From Blastocladiella emersonii ATCC 22665 (lineage: Eukaryota > Blastocladiomycota > Blastocladiomycetes > Blastocladiales > Blastocladiaceae), in contig JANHCV010000008.1 in assembly GCA_025594325.1 (NCBI GenBank), positions 1 through 64,000 on the forward strand: a DNA stretch of 64,000 bases, in the 5' to 3' direction. Shown here piece after piece: positions 30,011 to 39,448 of this stretch. Within the stretch, counting starts at the first letter, position 1; every line of letters begins with the position of its first letter. Made by a program: the position numbers and the translations under genes. The notes beneath the pieces were generated by a model, which did no database searches, had not been told where the DNA came from, and saw only the letters and a list, made by a program, of their open reading frames with translations.

Positions 30011-30811
30011 ATGGCGCCCGTCCTTGCAGCCGATTCTCTCGCACTCGCCTCCGCTCGCGGGCCCGCCGCCCTCGCCGAGGTGTTCCCGTCCACATCGGCT
30101 ATCCGCGGAATCTGTACCAAGGGTTCGCCGTCCTCCCTCACTCGCGCCATCGCGTCAACCAATTCTCACGCGAATTGCGTGTCTTTAGAGCTTCTCTGCC
30201 CGTCAAGCTTCGCGTGTCTGCCGCTCTCAACGCCGGCGCTCGCGAGCCGCGAAATCTACGTTGCCCATCTGCCGGCGGCCTACTCGGCCCTCGAGCCCGC
30301 GAGCACCGCGTATCGCGCCGCCGTCGAGTCCAACACGTCGAACGTCACCGCCACGGATCTCGGTCTCTGCCTCGACTTCCCCACGGCGCTCACCCTCAGC
30401 CAACAACCCGCCGCCGCGCTGCCTGCAGCCATCGCCGATGCTCCCGCGACGCGCGACGCGGGCCCCTCGACCGTCGGCGCCCCGCCCGTCTTCCAGAACC
30501 CGTGGACCTACTTCCTCCTGGGCCTCATCTCGCTGACGGTGCTCGGCCCGCCGCTCGCCCTGCGCGCGTATCGCCGGCTTCGCCGCCGCTCAGAGCTCGC
30601 CGCCCTCCCGCCGAACGTGGTCAGCGTCGTGGAGCGAGGCCACGGGCTCGAGCCCGGGTCGCCGCAGATGCTCGACGCGTTCGTGTGCGAGGTCGGGTGG
30701 GACGAACTGCCGCGGTACGAGGCGGACGAGATACCAAGCGTCAAGGTTGAGATTGAAGGTGAGGCAGAGCGAAGAGAACTGGATCTGGGGCTCGCGTCAA
30801 GTGACGAGTGA
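30011..30811 (+). CDS. Single-pass membrane protein with LPRYEAD tail motif
   Basis: 266 aa, no intron seen. Residues 1-150 look extracellular: five or so cysteines (ICTKGS, NCVSLELLCPSSFAC, LGLCLDF) and adjacent N-glycosylation sequons (NTSNVT). One membrane segment follows near 162-185 (NPWTYFLLGLISLTVLGPPLAL) with a basic stop-transfer RRLRRR. The cytoplasmic tail holds a VVSVVERG segment and WDELPRYEAD near 236-245. A second copy of the membrane segment and tail lies at 40296-40955, with the same NPWTYFL, VVERG and LPRYEAD motifs, so this is a family. A signal-peptide-like start is weak, so topology is inferred. The stop overlaps AATACA at 30811-30816. Function unknown. Confidence 0.6.
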   Translation: MAPVLAADSLALASARGPAALAEVFPSTSAIRGICTKGSPSSLTRAIASTNSHANCVSLELLCPSSFACLPLSTPALASREIYVAHLPAAYSALEPASTAYRAAVESNTSNVTATDLGLCLDFPTALTLSQQPAAALPAAIADAPATRDAGPSTVGAPPVFQNPWTYFLLGLISLTVLGPPLALRAYRRLRRRSELAALPPNVVSVVERGHGLEPGSPQMLDAFVCEVGWDELPRYEADEIPSVKVEIEGEAERRELDLGLASSDE

Positions 30812-32282
30812 ATACATGAACTCTTGCTCTGCTTGCTACGACGCTGCGTGTGATTCGTCTCGCGGACGCGAGCGGCGACGGCCTCCGACCACGCTGCGCG
30901 GCGTGAGTGTGGCCAAGTGGCCCAGCGAAATGAGCCGTTCTCGCTTGTCGTATGCTACACCCATTCATCTTGCCGTTGATCCTAACCGGATCGCGCTTCC
31001 TTGGTGAGCGACAGGACGAAGTCGGTTCGGGTCGTGACGTCGCCCCACACTCGGCTCGGACTCTCGTTCTCCAGCGATCCTTTGCTATGCATCCCATGGA
31101 ATAGAACCGCCGGCTCACTCGTCGCAACGCTTTCGGCAGCCCTTACTCGAGCGCTGCACCAGTGGGCCGGCTCGCGCCGTGGAACGTGGCGACAGACTAG
31201 TGCTGCTCGTCGCTCAGCTCGCTGATCCTCAAGTGCGCCGCGCTCGCGGCCCACATTTCGCATTCAGCTGAGCCTGAGACAGTTCTTGCCTTCTTGTGTC
31301 GGAACGCTGTGCTGGGCACCGCTCGCGACGCTCACGGGCCAGCGAGCGAGCCACGCGTTATAGCAGGTGACGTTCGGTGATCACCGTCAACTCTTGGCCG
31401 CCACGGTCTCCCGTGGCTCGTGGGCTGCGGCTCTAGAATCTCGGTGCCACGTTGAGAAGCTGAGACGATTGACTGCTGCTCTCGGAGTCGCGCAAGCCCG
31501 CTCGCTGGCGGCTAGCCTGTGTGATTCCTGTGCGCCGCCTCTCATTCCTGTCCTGGCTCACTTTATGTATGCTGTTCACGTGGGAACGCATTTCCTATGC
31601 TGTACGGTTACTTTAGTCGCCATGGGCCCGGCTTGGACAGCAAGACCGAGAACTAACCCAGCCAAGGAAGCGGACCCAAATCGGCTCACGACGCTTTGCC
31701 TTGACGAGTCGCAGATGCGGACACCATGTACAACTCGAACGACAACCGCGGCCTCATCAAACTTACTTTCAGACTACTTTGCTCAATCACAGAGAAACGA
31801 GTTGATCGAGGTGCTACTCGCAGGCCCCTGCCTGCACTTTTTTGCTCTTTACACGGTCCCCTTTGACGTGACCTTCCGGGTCGACGACTCTGCGCACGCG
31901 TCGGCTTCCTCCTCGCGTACCCGAGTTGACGTGCGTGATCCAAGTGCGGCTGGGCACGGTTCGCGTTCCATGCCTACTGTGAGGCGATTCGCGCTTTCGC
32001 CATCATTGCCGCCGCACCCGCGAGAACTCTAGGACGGTGTTGCGCGACGCAGCGCCAAGGGGCGCGTGTGCCGAGTCGTGGATCCGCTCATTGCGTCCAG
32101 AGAACCGCTCTCGGAGCGAGCATCGAGTGCCGTGTGGAGGACCTGAATAGATCCTTTCTTGCTCAATCACTCACCCTTGGTAATCACTCACCCATTGGCA
32201 AACGCGCCCTCGCAGCCGACCCGCCGTGCAGAGTGGAACAGATGAATTCACGTACACAACCCCTCCTCTCCCCACTCAGTTC
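30812..32282. other. About 1.5 kb with no supported gene
   Basis: Open frames up to 221 codons exist (31367-32032) but read as low-information sequence without motifs, and the region is less GC-rich and lacks the codon bias of its neighbours. It may hold regulatory DNA or a decayed gene. AATACA at 30811-30816 probably ends the upstream transcript. Confidence 0.5.
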
Positions 32283-32849
32283 CTACTTGCTCGTGAGCGA
32301 CTCGATGACAGCAGTCTGCTCGGCCTCGACCTTGGCGTAGGTCTCGTACTGCGCGGTGAGGCGGTCGAGCTGCATCTGGCGCTCGCGCAGGAGGAAGCTG
32401 ATGCGGTTGAGCTCGCTGACGCGGCGTGCCGGTTCGCGCTCCACGGCCGTCCGCAGGGCCACGGCGCGCCGCTTCTCGCGCTCAATCTCGGCCGCGCGCG
32501 ATGTCACGGCCGTCAGTAGATCCGATACGAGCGTGGTGAACTCGCTGACCTCTACACGTGCGAGCGGAGAACTGGGTCAGGGGCTCTCTCAGTCGGCGGT
32601 GCGTTGGAGAGCGGACGGACTCGACGTCAGGTCCCGGCACTCCTCCTTGAGCTTCTCACTGGCGTCCGTGGTCGCGGGCGGGACCAGGCGCAGCTTGCCG
32701 AACTCGTCGAAGGTCACGGACACGGGGCCGCTCGCCGCGTTGCCGCCGAGGAGCGACGAGGACGCGGGCGTCATGCCGCCGCTGCCGCCCGCTGGGGCGC
32801 CGGCCGGGCGCAGGTTGGCGAGACTGCCGGAAGTCGCGGTCGAGTACAT
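32283..32849 (-). CDS. IFT20: Intraflagellar transport protein IFT20
   Basis: IFT-B complex subunit that carries membrane proteins from the Golgi to the flagellum. Two exons (32621-32849 and 32283-32551, 69-nt intron) give 165 aa. After a glycine/serine-rich N-terminal extension of about 40 residues, the family core is clear: VTFDEFGKLRLVPP, then KLKEECRDLTSKVSEF (created exactly by the splice), then a coiled coil ending MQLDRLTAQYETYAKVEAEQ. KVEAEQ near the C-terminus and LKEEC are hallmarks of IFT20 from algae to animals. Family length is about 130 aa; the excess is the N-terminal extension. Donor GTCCGT is not the usual GTACG but the join restores conserved residues. Its presence means the organism builds a flagellum. 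Confidence 0.85.
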
Positions 32850-33358
32850 GGCGTGTGGCGCTTTGGGGGATGGGATGAAGGGGAAGCGAGGGAAACGCGT
32901 CGGATTCGCCGCGCGAATCGGTCAGGTGAGCGCGCGCGTGCGTGGCGCAACGCGTCTCGCGTTCCTCGCGAGCATCCTTCCCTGCGGTTCACGGCCTTCA
33001 CCCGGTGCAACGAGAGTCTCACGGCGCATGGAGCCCTCACGATGAAACGGGTTACGGTTCAGACACTCGGTCCACTGGGACTTTTGCGAGATCGTCGTCG
33101 CCGCTCAGTCGAATCCGCGTGTTGTTCTACGCTGTGACCCGTGAACGGGAACGGCGGTGCGTAAGCGCCATTTCGAGTCCTCTGCCTCCTCCGGATCCAT
33201 GCGTTCAGGCGGTGCAGGTCGAACCGACCGCCGCCCCCGTTGATCTGATCGCTCGGTGCAGGTGCCACGTCCCCCCGCAGTGCGTCAACAACCAGGGACT
33301 GCGCTACCGCAGATGAACGACTTCGCGCTTGACTTTCCACGGCGCAGAGGCCGGCACG

Positions 33359-33366
33359 TATAAAAG
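33359..33366 (+). promoter_or_regulatory. TATA box of degenerate metacaspase copy 1
   Basis: TATAAAAG, 83 nt upstream of the ATG at 33449. A TGCAACGC element lies between them at 33426-33433. Confidence 0.6.
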
Positions 33367-33448
33367 GAGCGCGGATCCCCGCCTCGTTGTGCTGCTCGTC
33401 ACCAAAACCAAGAGCGCCCTTGCACTGCAACGCAACACAACAAACACA

Positions 33449-34690
33449 ATGCCCAACTCCGCTGCCGTCTGCATCGGGCTCTCGTACCCGACGACGCACT
33501 CGCCCCTCCCCGGCGCCGCCGTCGACGCCAACACCATGTCGTCGGTCGCCGCGGGCATGGGCATGGAGGACATCCAGACCATCACCGACGCGGACGCGCC
33601 CGTGACGCGCGAGCAGGTTCTCGGCAGCCTGCGCGACCTCGTGCAGGGCGCCGAGTCGGGCGACACGCTGCTCTTCTCGTTCTCGGGCCGCGGCACGACC
33701 GTCGCCGACACGAACAGCGACGAGACGGCGGGCGGCAAGTTCGACGAGGCGATCCAGTGCGCCGACGGCGTGGTGACCGACGACGAGATCCGCGCCGTTC
33801 TCGGGGACTTGCCCGAGGGCGCCAACCTCATCATGGCGTTCGACTCGACCAGCTCGGGTTCCATGGCCGACCTCGACCTCGCGGGCGCCGAGATCCCGGG
33901 CAACGTGGTCGTGCTGTCGTCGTGCGCCGCCGACGGGACCGAGGTCGCGCAGTCGTCGGCGGCCGGCGGCGCCTTCACCAACGCGCTCGCCGAGGTGCTC
34001 GCCGCCAACCCTGGCATTACTTGGTCCGACGCCGCGGCGCTCATGGACCAGGCCGACGGCAACTCGGGCCAGACGGCGAGCGTGGCCGCGAACCGCGCCG
34101 AGCTGCTGTTCGAGCCGGCGTTCGCGCCGGTCGAGGACGTGGCGCGCGACGCTAACGCCGACGCCGAGTCGGCGACCATGGGCGGGGCGAGCGCCGTCGG
34201 GTCGGCGATCGCCGTCGAGACCATCAACGGCAACGAGGTGACGATCGAGCGGTTCGAGTCGGGCGCCGAGATCCGCAAGGCCTACACGGACGGCGACGGC
34301 GTGGCCAACGTGGTCGCGTACGTTTCGGCCGACGGGTCGACGACCATCGAGGCCGATCGCACGGGCGACGGGTCGCAGGACTTCTCGGCGCGCATCGGCG
34401 CTGACGGGACCGTCACCATGGCCGCGTACGACGTGGACGGCGACGGGTACTACGAGACGCAGCTGCACACGGCCGAGGACGGGTCAACCACGGTCGGCGT
34501 GTACGACCGCGACGGCAACATGGTGCAGAACCTCGACACTGACGGCGACGGGATCGTCGACGTCAAGGCCGACGCGAACGGCGACGGGATCCACGACATT
34601 GGCCCCGGCCTCGACCTCGCCGCCATGACGCTGGACGGCGCCGCGACCGTTGGGCTCGGCGAGTCGCCGTACGGCGACGGGTGCTGCTAG
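33449..34690 (+). CDS. Catalytically dead metacaspase with calcium-loop repeats, copy 1
   Basis: 413 aa, single exon, start at 33449 after a TATA box; the frame extends upstream but without similarity. Residues 1-240 follow the metacaspase p20/p10 order: AVCIGLSYP strand, PVTREQVLGSLRDLV helix, GDTLLFSFSGRGTTV, VTDDEIRAVLGDLP, LIMAFDSTSSGSMADL, GNVVVLSSCAADGTEVA. In active metacaspases the two catalytic sites read SGHGS and DSCHSG; here they read SGRGT and DSTSSG, so both the histidine and the cysteine are gone. The C-terminal half carries several Asp-rich calcium-type loops (DVDGDGYYE, DTDGDGIVD, DANGDGIHD). It ends YGDGCC, a possible lipidation signal. Likely a regulator or scaffold, not a protease. 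Paralogues at 35429-36745 and 49181-50348. Confidence 0.72.
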   Translation: MPNSAAVCIGLSYPTTHSPLPGAAVDANTMSSVAAGMGMEDIQTITDADAPVTREQVLGSLRDLVQGAESGDTLLFSFSGRGTTVADTNSDETAGGKFDEAIQCADGVVTDDEIRAVLGDLPEGANLIMAFDSTSSGSMADLDLAGAEIPGNVVVLSSCAADGTEVAQSSAAGGAFTNALAEVLAANPGITWSDAAALMDQADGNSGQTASVAANRAELLFEPAFAPVEDVARDANADAESATMGGASAVGSAIAVETINGNEVTIERFESGAEIRKAYTDGDGVANVVAYVSADGSTTIEADRTGDGSQDFSARIGADGTVTMAAYDVDGDGYYETQLHTAEDGSTTVGVYDRDGNMVQNLDTDGDGIVDVKADANGDGIHDIGPGLDLAAMTLDGAATVGLGESPYGDGCC

Positions 34691-35428
34691 ACTGCGCCCT
34701 CGACTTGTTTGTGAATATACCTACTCTTCTCTGGCTCATCACATGCGACTTGTTGGTTTCGTGAACACACCGTGCTGTGAGGTGACAGCCGCGAACACGG
34801 CCGTGGCCGCGGACTGTTCCTCGCTCTCCGCTCCCATCGCGATGCACTCGAATGAAGCCTTTCCCATGGATCTCAGTTGATGCAACATGAAATACACAAC
34901 CTCTTCCCTCTAAGTATCGATGTGACCACGCGAGGCTGTGCAAAGTGCAACGAACTCGTCGACGGCAGGTTCGCGGCAGCCGTGAGCGATCGGGCCCATC
35001 TTCCTTGCATTATTGATCGTGTACGCCGGCACCACATCAATCCCGCCCAGAACCTTCTGTTCGGTGCCCATGACGCGACGCGGCACGCCACGCAACACGG
35101 CCTTGCCGTCGTGCGGCAGGCACTACATGCGCGGCACCGGCTTCAGCCATGACCGAGGCCGACGCCCGACTGGGCACTTGCGTGTCTTCTCGGAAATCAT
35201 GCATTGAGACGGACTGCGCTCGCGAACGAACGGATCTCTTGGTGCGCTCGCTCCGGTTGACGGATCCGCGGTCCTGAGCGGTGCGCGCGTTCCGTGAACG
35301 AGGCGATCTCTCACCGACCTTGTGTGGCTGGGTCCTACAAAAGCTTCGCGAAGCTCCCATCCGCCTTGCTCCATCGCCTCACATCCTCTCTCCACTGCAA
35401 CGAACTACCACCACCAACACACACAAGA
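34691..35428. other. Intergenic between tandem metacaspase-like genes
   Basis: About 740 bp, no supported gene. A TATA-like TACAAAAG lies near 35335, about 90 nt before the next start, and TGCAACGA at 35396-35403. TGATGCAAC near 34879 belongs to a short motif seen in several intergenic places here. Confidence 0.5.
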
Positions 35429-36745
35429 ATGCCGTCTGCCGCAATCTGCTACGGCCTGTGCTACCCCAACACCGCCGTCCCCACGCCCGGCTGTGACGTA
35501 GACGCGGCGACCATGTCGGGCGTTGCCGCGGGGATGGGCATCGAGGACATCCAGACCATCACCGACACGGCCGCGCCCGTGACGCGCGAGCAGGTTCTCG
35601 GCAGCCTGCGCGAGCTGGTGGCGCAGGCCGAGCCGGGCGACTCGCTGCTCTTCTCGTTCTCGGGGCTCGGCAGCCAGCGCACCGACACGTCCGGCGACGA
35701 GGCCGGCGACGGCTACGATGAGTTGCTGGTGACCGAGACGGGCGCGGTCACGGACGACGAGATCCGCGCGGTCCTCGCCTCGCTGCCCGCGGGCGCCAAC
35801 CTCGCGCTCGTCCTCGACGCGTCCAACTCCGAGTCCATGGCCGACCTCGACCTCGGGGGTACCGAGATCGCGGGCAACGTGGTCGTCCTCGCGGCGTGCG
35901 CGGCGGACCGCCAGGCGGTCGGGGACGCGGCCGGCGGCCGATTCACCAACGCGCTCGCGGACGTGCTCGCCAACCACCCGGGCATCTCGTGGGGCGAGGC
36001 CGCGGCGCGCATCGACGCAGCCGACGGTAGCAACGACCAAGTCGCCAACGTCGCGGCGAACCGCGCCGAGCTCCTGTTCGAGCCCGCGTTTGCGCCGGTG
36101 CAGGCGCCTGCGACCGACGCGGACGCGGACGCGGCGAGCGGGTTCGACGCGGACCCGAGTAGCGACGTGGCCAAGGCCGAGGCGGCTCTCCGCGCGTCGA
36201 ACGCCGCGACGGACCCGACGGTCACGCGCGAGCGGCTCGGCATGGACGACTCGCTCGAGGTGCAGCAGTTCGCGTCGGGCGGCGAAATCCGGACGTACTT
36301 TGACGGCGAGGTGGCGGCGGCGAAGGCGGTGGTGGCGGCGGACGGGTCGGTGGTGCTCGCGTCGGACTCGACGCACGACGGGGTCATGGACACGGTGGCG
36401 CGGTTCGACGCGGCTACGGGCCACCTGCAGACGGCGGCGGCGGATCTCGACGGCGATGGGTTCTTCGAGACGCAGCTTGTGGAGCAGGGCGCGCGCGCGT
36501 TCGCCGTGTACGACGCGCACGGGAACGTGGTGCAGGAGGTTGACGCAGACGGCGACGGGTTCGCGGACGCGGACGTCGACCTCGACGGCGACGGGTTCGC
36601 GGACGCGGACGTCGACCTCGACGGCGACGGGGAGGTCGACATGGCGCAGGGGTTTGACCTGCAGAAGGCGGCGTACCTGCCCGCGCTCAACATGGACGCG
36701 GGCGAGCCGGATCTCGGGTACTCGGCATTTGGGATTGACGGGTGA
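35429..36745 (+). CDS. Catalytically dead metacaspase with calcium-loop repeats, copy 2
   Basis: 438 aa, single exon, start MPSAAICYGLCYP at 35429 aligned with copy 1. The caspase-like half keeps the helix PVTREQVLGSLRELV, SGDEAGDGYDELLV (as in metacaspases) and VTDDEIRAVLASLP, but the catalytic sites read SGLGSQ (His replaced by Leu) and LDASNSESM (Cys replaced by Ala). The tail has calcium-type loops DLDGDGFFE, DADGDGFAD and two exact 12-residue units encoded by a 36-bp tandem repeat at 36551-36622. Unlike copies 1 and 3 it lacks the terminal Cys-Cys (ends FGIDG). Same strand as copy 1, 740 bp apart: a tandem duplication. Independent loss of the dyad in each copy, or descent from an already dead ancestor, are both possible; the second is simpler. 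Confidence 0.72.
   Translation: MPSAAICYGLCYPNTAVPTPGCDVDAATMSGVAAGMGIEDIQTITDTAAPVTREQVLGSLRELVAQAEPGDSLLFSFSGLGSQRTDTSGDEAGDGYDELLVTETGAVTDDEIRAVLASLPAGANLALVLDASNSESMADLDLGGTEIAGNVVVLAACAADRQAVGDAAGGRFTNALADVLANHPGISWGEAAARIDAADGSNDQVANVAANRAELLFEPAFAPVQAPATDADADAASGFDADPSSDVAKAEAALRASNAATDPTVTRERLGMDDSLEVQQFASGGEIRTYFDGEVAAAKAVVAADGSVVLASDSTHDGVMDTVARFDAATGHLQTAAADLDGDGFFETQLVEQGARAFAVYDAHGNVVQEVDADGDGFADADVDLDGDGFADADVDLDGDGEVDMAQGFDLQKAAYLPALNMDAGEPDLGYSAFGIDG
36551..36622 (+). repeat. Perfect 36-bp tandem repeat, two units
   Basis: Units 36551-36586 and 36587-36622 are identical and each encode GDGFADADVDLD, one calcium-loop repeat. The identity at every third base indicates a recent duplication that lengthens the loop array. 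Confidence 0.9.
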
Positions 36746-36869
36746 GTAGTGCGATATTATACAACTCGCTGTGATTTTTCTCAATCAAAGCAACGAGCGA
36801 GGAGGTGACAATGGTGGTATATTACACTAGCAGGCGACGAGCGCGGAGCGACGGAAACGCGTCGCGTCG

Positions 36870-37750
36870 CTACTCGTCCTTCTTGGCGGCGCGGGGCGGC
36901 AAGGGGAAGAAGATGGAGGTGCGGGCCTTGTATTCCTGGTACTCCTTGAGGTGGCCGTAGCGCTTGTCGGCCGAGTTCTCGAGGAGGCGGACGCCCGAGC
37001 CAAAGTAGAGGAGCAGGGTGACAAAGACCGGGGAGAGCACGGCGACCCAGTTCCAGGCGTCGACAAAGCCGCTGGCGCACAGCAGGAACATGCCGTACCA
37101 GAGGGTGACCTCGCCGACTAGTTTCAGGGGTGGCAAGGTGAGTGACGAGATCGAGGGCGTGGGAACGCGAGGAAGAGGGGGAGCGTACAGTAGTTGGGGT
37201 GGCGCGAGTAGGCCCAGAGGCCCGAGGTGATGAACTTGGACGGGTTGGCGTTCTTGAAGGTGTTCTTCTGGTGGTCGGCAATGGTCTCGATGGCGAACCC
37301 GGCGACCCAGACGGCAGCGCCGACGGCGTCGAGGGCGTTGAGGTCGGGCATGCGCGAGGCGGGGTTGGTGGCGACAATGTAGACGGCGAGGCCGGTGAAC
37401 CAGACCCAGGCGGTCTGTGCGGTGAAGGCGAAGAGGAAGCGGACGGGCGAGGTCTTGATGTCGTCGAAGCGGTGGTCGTGGCCGGCGCGGCGCACGCGGC
37501 GGAACAGGAACAGGCCGAGGCGCGAGCACCACACGAGCGACAGGGCGGCGGCGGCGAGCTGGCGCGGGTGCAGGTCGGCGAGCGACTCGGCGGCGGGGCG
37601 GTCGAGCAGGGCCGTGGCGAAGCACGCCGTGTAGGTGAGGGCGCCCGACAGGTCGTAGAAGTGCTCGGTCTGCAGCGGGGCCGAGAAGGCCCAGGTCGCG
37701 AGCTGGATGCCCGCGTCGATGACGAAGACGAGGAGGAGGCCGCCGAGCAT
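36870..37750 (-). CDS. DUF1295 / steroid-5-alpha-reductase-like membrane protein
   Basis: Two exons (37189-37750 and 36870-37117, 71-nt intron with GTACGC donor) give 269 aa. Several membrane segments are visible (LLLVFVIDAGIQLATWAF; LAAAALSLVWCSRLGLFLF; AVWVAGFAIETIAD; a C-terminal pair). The diagnostic segment is GLWAYSRHPNYFGE, whose Phe is formed across the splice; RHPNY(F)xE near an NPSKF motif is typical of DUF1295 and of related isoprenylcysteine methyltransferases and sterol reductases, where it lines the cofactor site. Length fits DUF1295 (about 260-300 aa). The exact reaction is unknown; NAD(P)H-dependent reduction of a lipid is a guess from the superfamily. Start chosen at 37750, the first ATG before the first membrane segment. 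Confidence 0.8.
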
Positions 37751-38044
37751 CGTCGTTACGTTCGATCCGTTGGTTTTCGTGTGTTTTCGTTCCCTTTGAG
37801 GGAGCGCGGACGCGCGGCGGGTACTTGTAGTCGTTGCGGGCACTCGCCGGCGTGGATTACATGTCCATGAGCAAGCTGCTCGGGATGGTGACGGAGCGCG
37901 AGCCGATCGCCCGCGCGCAGCCGTCGCGCCGCGCCGCGCCGATGCCGAGCGGACGGTGGCGCCCATGTGGTGGCGCACCCCTCTCCCCTCGCTGACACAC
38001 GCGGACGGATGTCAAATGAATACAGGATCTATTGTTTATTGCTT

Positions 38045-39448
38045 CTACTCATCGTCCTCGTCCTCATCGTCCTCGTCGCCGTCGCTCACGCCCGCGTCGA
38101 TCCCGACCCACCCGGCCGTCGTCCCGCCGCGCACCCGCCGCCCGCGCGGCAGCTTGTGCACCACCTCGTCGTCGTTGCCCGTGAACGCCGTGTGCACCCC
38201 ACTGTCTTTCGCTGCTGCCGCGACCGCCGCCGCCGCCGCGCCCGTCCGCGTCACGGCAGGCGGCGCGATGAGCTCGGGCACCGCGACCGCCGCGCGCGGG
38301 ATCGCCGAGAGGTTGCCCTGCAGCCGCGCCCACCGCTTCTTGGTGATCACCGGCCGCCGGTCGCGCGTCAGCGCCGCCGCGATCTCGGCGTCCGTCGGGT
38401 ACTTTGCCGCCGCCGACTCGCTGCCGCCCGGCAGCGCGCCCGACTCCATCATCACGTAGCGCACCATCAGCCGGCACGAGTGCGGGCCGAAGATAAAGTA
38501 CGACTTGTGCTTGGTCGCCGCCGCCGCCGCCGCCGCTGCGCTGCCCGCCGCGAATGCCGAGTGGTTCGGCAGCGGGACCATGGTCGTCGCCGCACTGGCG
38601 CCGCGCACCTGTGCCCGAAGCGCGCGCCGGCTCGGTGACGGCTTCCCGCCGCTTCCGCCGCGCGGCTTACGAGCCGGCTTGGCCGAGGCGACCGGCGGCG
38701 ACGGCATCGCGAGCGCGTTAACGAGCGGCGACAGGCCCGACTCGGCCGCGGGGGCCGCAAACTGCGCGAACGCCGCCAGGTCGAGCGGCGCCATGGGCGG
38801 CAGCTGCGGCGCGAGCATCGAGCCCGGCGCGTCCGCCGCCAGCGCCCACGGCGAGAGCGACAGTGACGCCGCTGGGACCGACGCGGGCGAGACCACGGGC
38901 GACGAGTGGTGCAGGTGGTGGTGGGGGTGGTAGTTGTTGGGCGGGAACGGCGCGCAGCACGCGCACCCTGGACCGCTGGCGCTGCTCATGGCGTCGTGCG
39001 GCCCGTAGTACTGGTGCTGGTGGTGGTGGTGCGGCGGGTACCGGTACCGCGACTGCGGAACGTGCCGCGCGTGTGCGTGGTGAGGGTGCGGGTGGTGGTG
39101 GAGCGGCGCGCGCTCGTACGGGTGGTACCCGTGGTAATGCCCGCCGCCGCCGCCTGACGCGCACCCGTGCGAGTGCTGGCACGAGCAGCACGCGTGCGCC
39201 GGGCCGCCGACCGACGGCGGGCTGCCCATGGCCGACGCAAACGGGTCGACGAGCGAGCTCGCAGCCGTCGCCGCCGAGTCGAGCGGGTACACGTTGCCGT
39301 GCGACGAGTGCTCGAACGGCAGCTGCTGCTGGACCTGCGGCGTCGGCTGCTGCCAGTCGAACGTCTGCCACAGCGACGACGCGGCCGACTTCGCGTGCAG
39401 TTGCTGCTGCTGCTGCGGGTGCGAGTCGACGCCCGCGGTTGCCGTCAT
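38045..39448 (-). CDS. His/Gln-rich protein with a conserved-looking C-terminal block
   Basis: 467 aa from the ATG at 39448; the frame stays open to about 39661 with coding-like sequence but no ATG, so an upstream exon probably exists. The first half is low complexity: glutamine runs, a Cys/His-rich patch (HACCSCQHSHGC), histidine-proline stretches (HHHPHPHHAHARH) and CACCAPF. Then a proline/serine/alanine linker with a basic AT-hook-like KPARKPRGGSGGKPS, and a structured block, about 65 residues: SYFIFGPHSCRLMVRYVMME, then PTDAEIAAALTRDRRPVITK and RWARLQGNLSAIP. The acidic end is DGDEDDEDEDDE. It looks like a nuclear regulator, perhaps DNA-binding, but I do not recognise the block. Confidence 0.5.
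   Translation of the reverse strand: MTATAGVDSHPQQQQQLHAKSAASSLWQTFDWQQPTPQVQQQLPFEHSSHGNVYPLDSAATAASSLVDPFASAMGSPPSVGGPAHACCSCQHSHGCASGGGGGHYHGYHPYERAPLHHHPHPHHAHARHVPQSRYRYPPHHHHQHQYYGPHDAMSSASGPGCACCAPFPPNNYHPHHHLHHSSPVVSPASVPAASLSLSPWALAADAPGSMLAPQLPPMAPLDLAAFAQFAAPAAESGLSPLVNALAMPSPPVASAKPARKPRGGSGGKPSPSRRALRAQVRGASAATTMVPLPNHSAFAAGSAAAAAAAATKHKSYFIFGPHSCRLMVRYVMMESGALPGGSESAAAKYPTDAEIAAALTRDRRPVITKKRWARLQGNLSAIPRAAVAVPELIAPPAVTRTGAAAAAVAAAAKDSGVHTAFTGNDDEVVHKLPRGRRVRGGTTAGWVGIDAGVSDGDEDDEDEDDE

Noticed and set aside
29308..30750. 480-codon + strand frame overlapping the membrane-protein gene
   Set aside because: Different frame from the paralogue-supported protein; contents are compositional.
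31367..32032. 221-codon + strand frame
   Set aside because: No motif, no paralogue, and unlike neighbouring genes in base composition.
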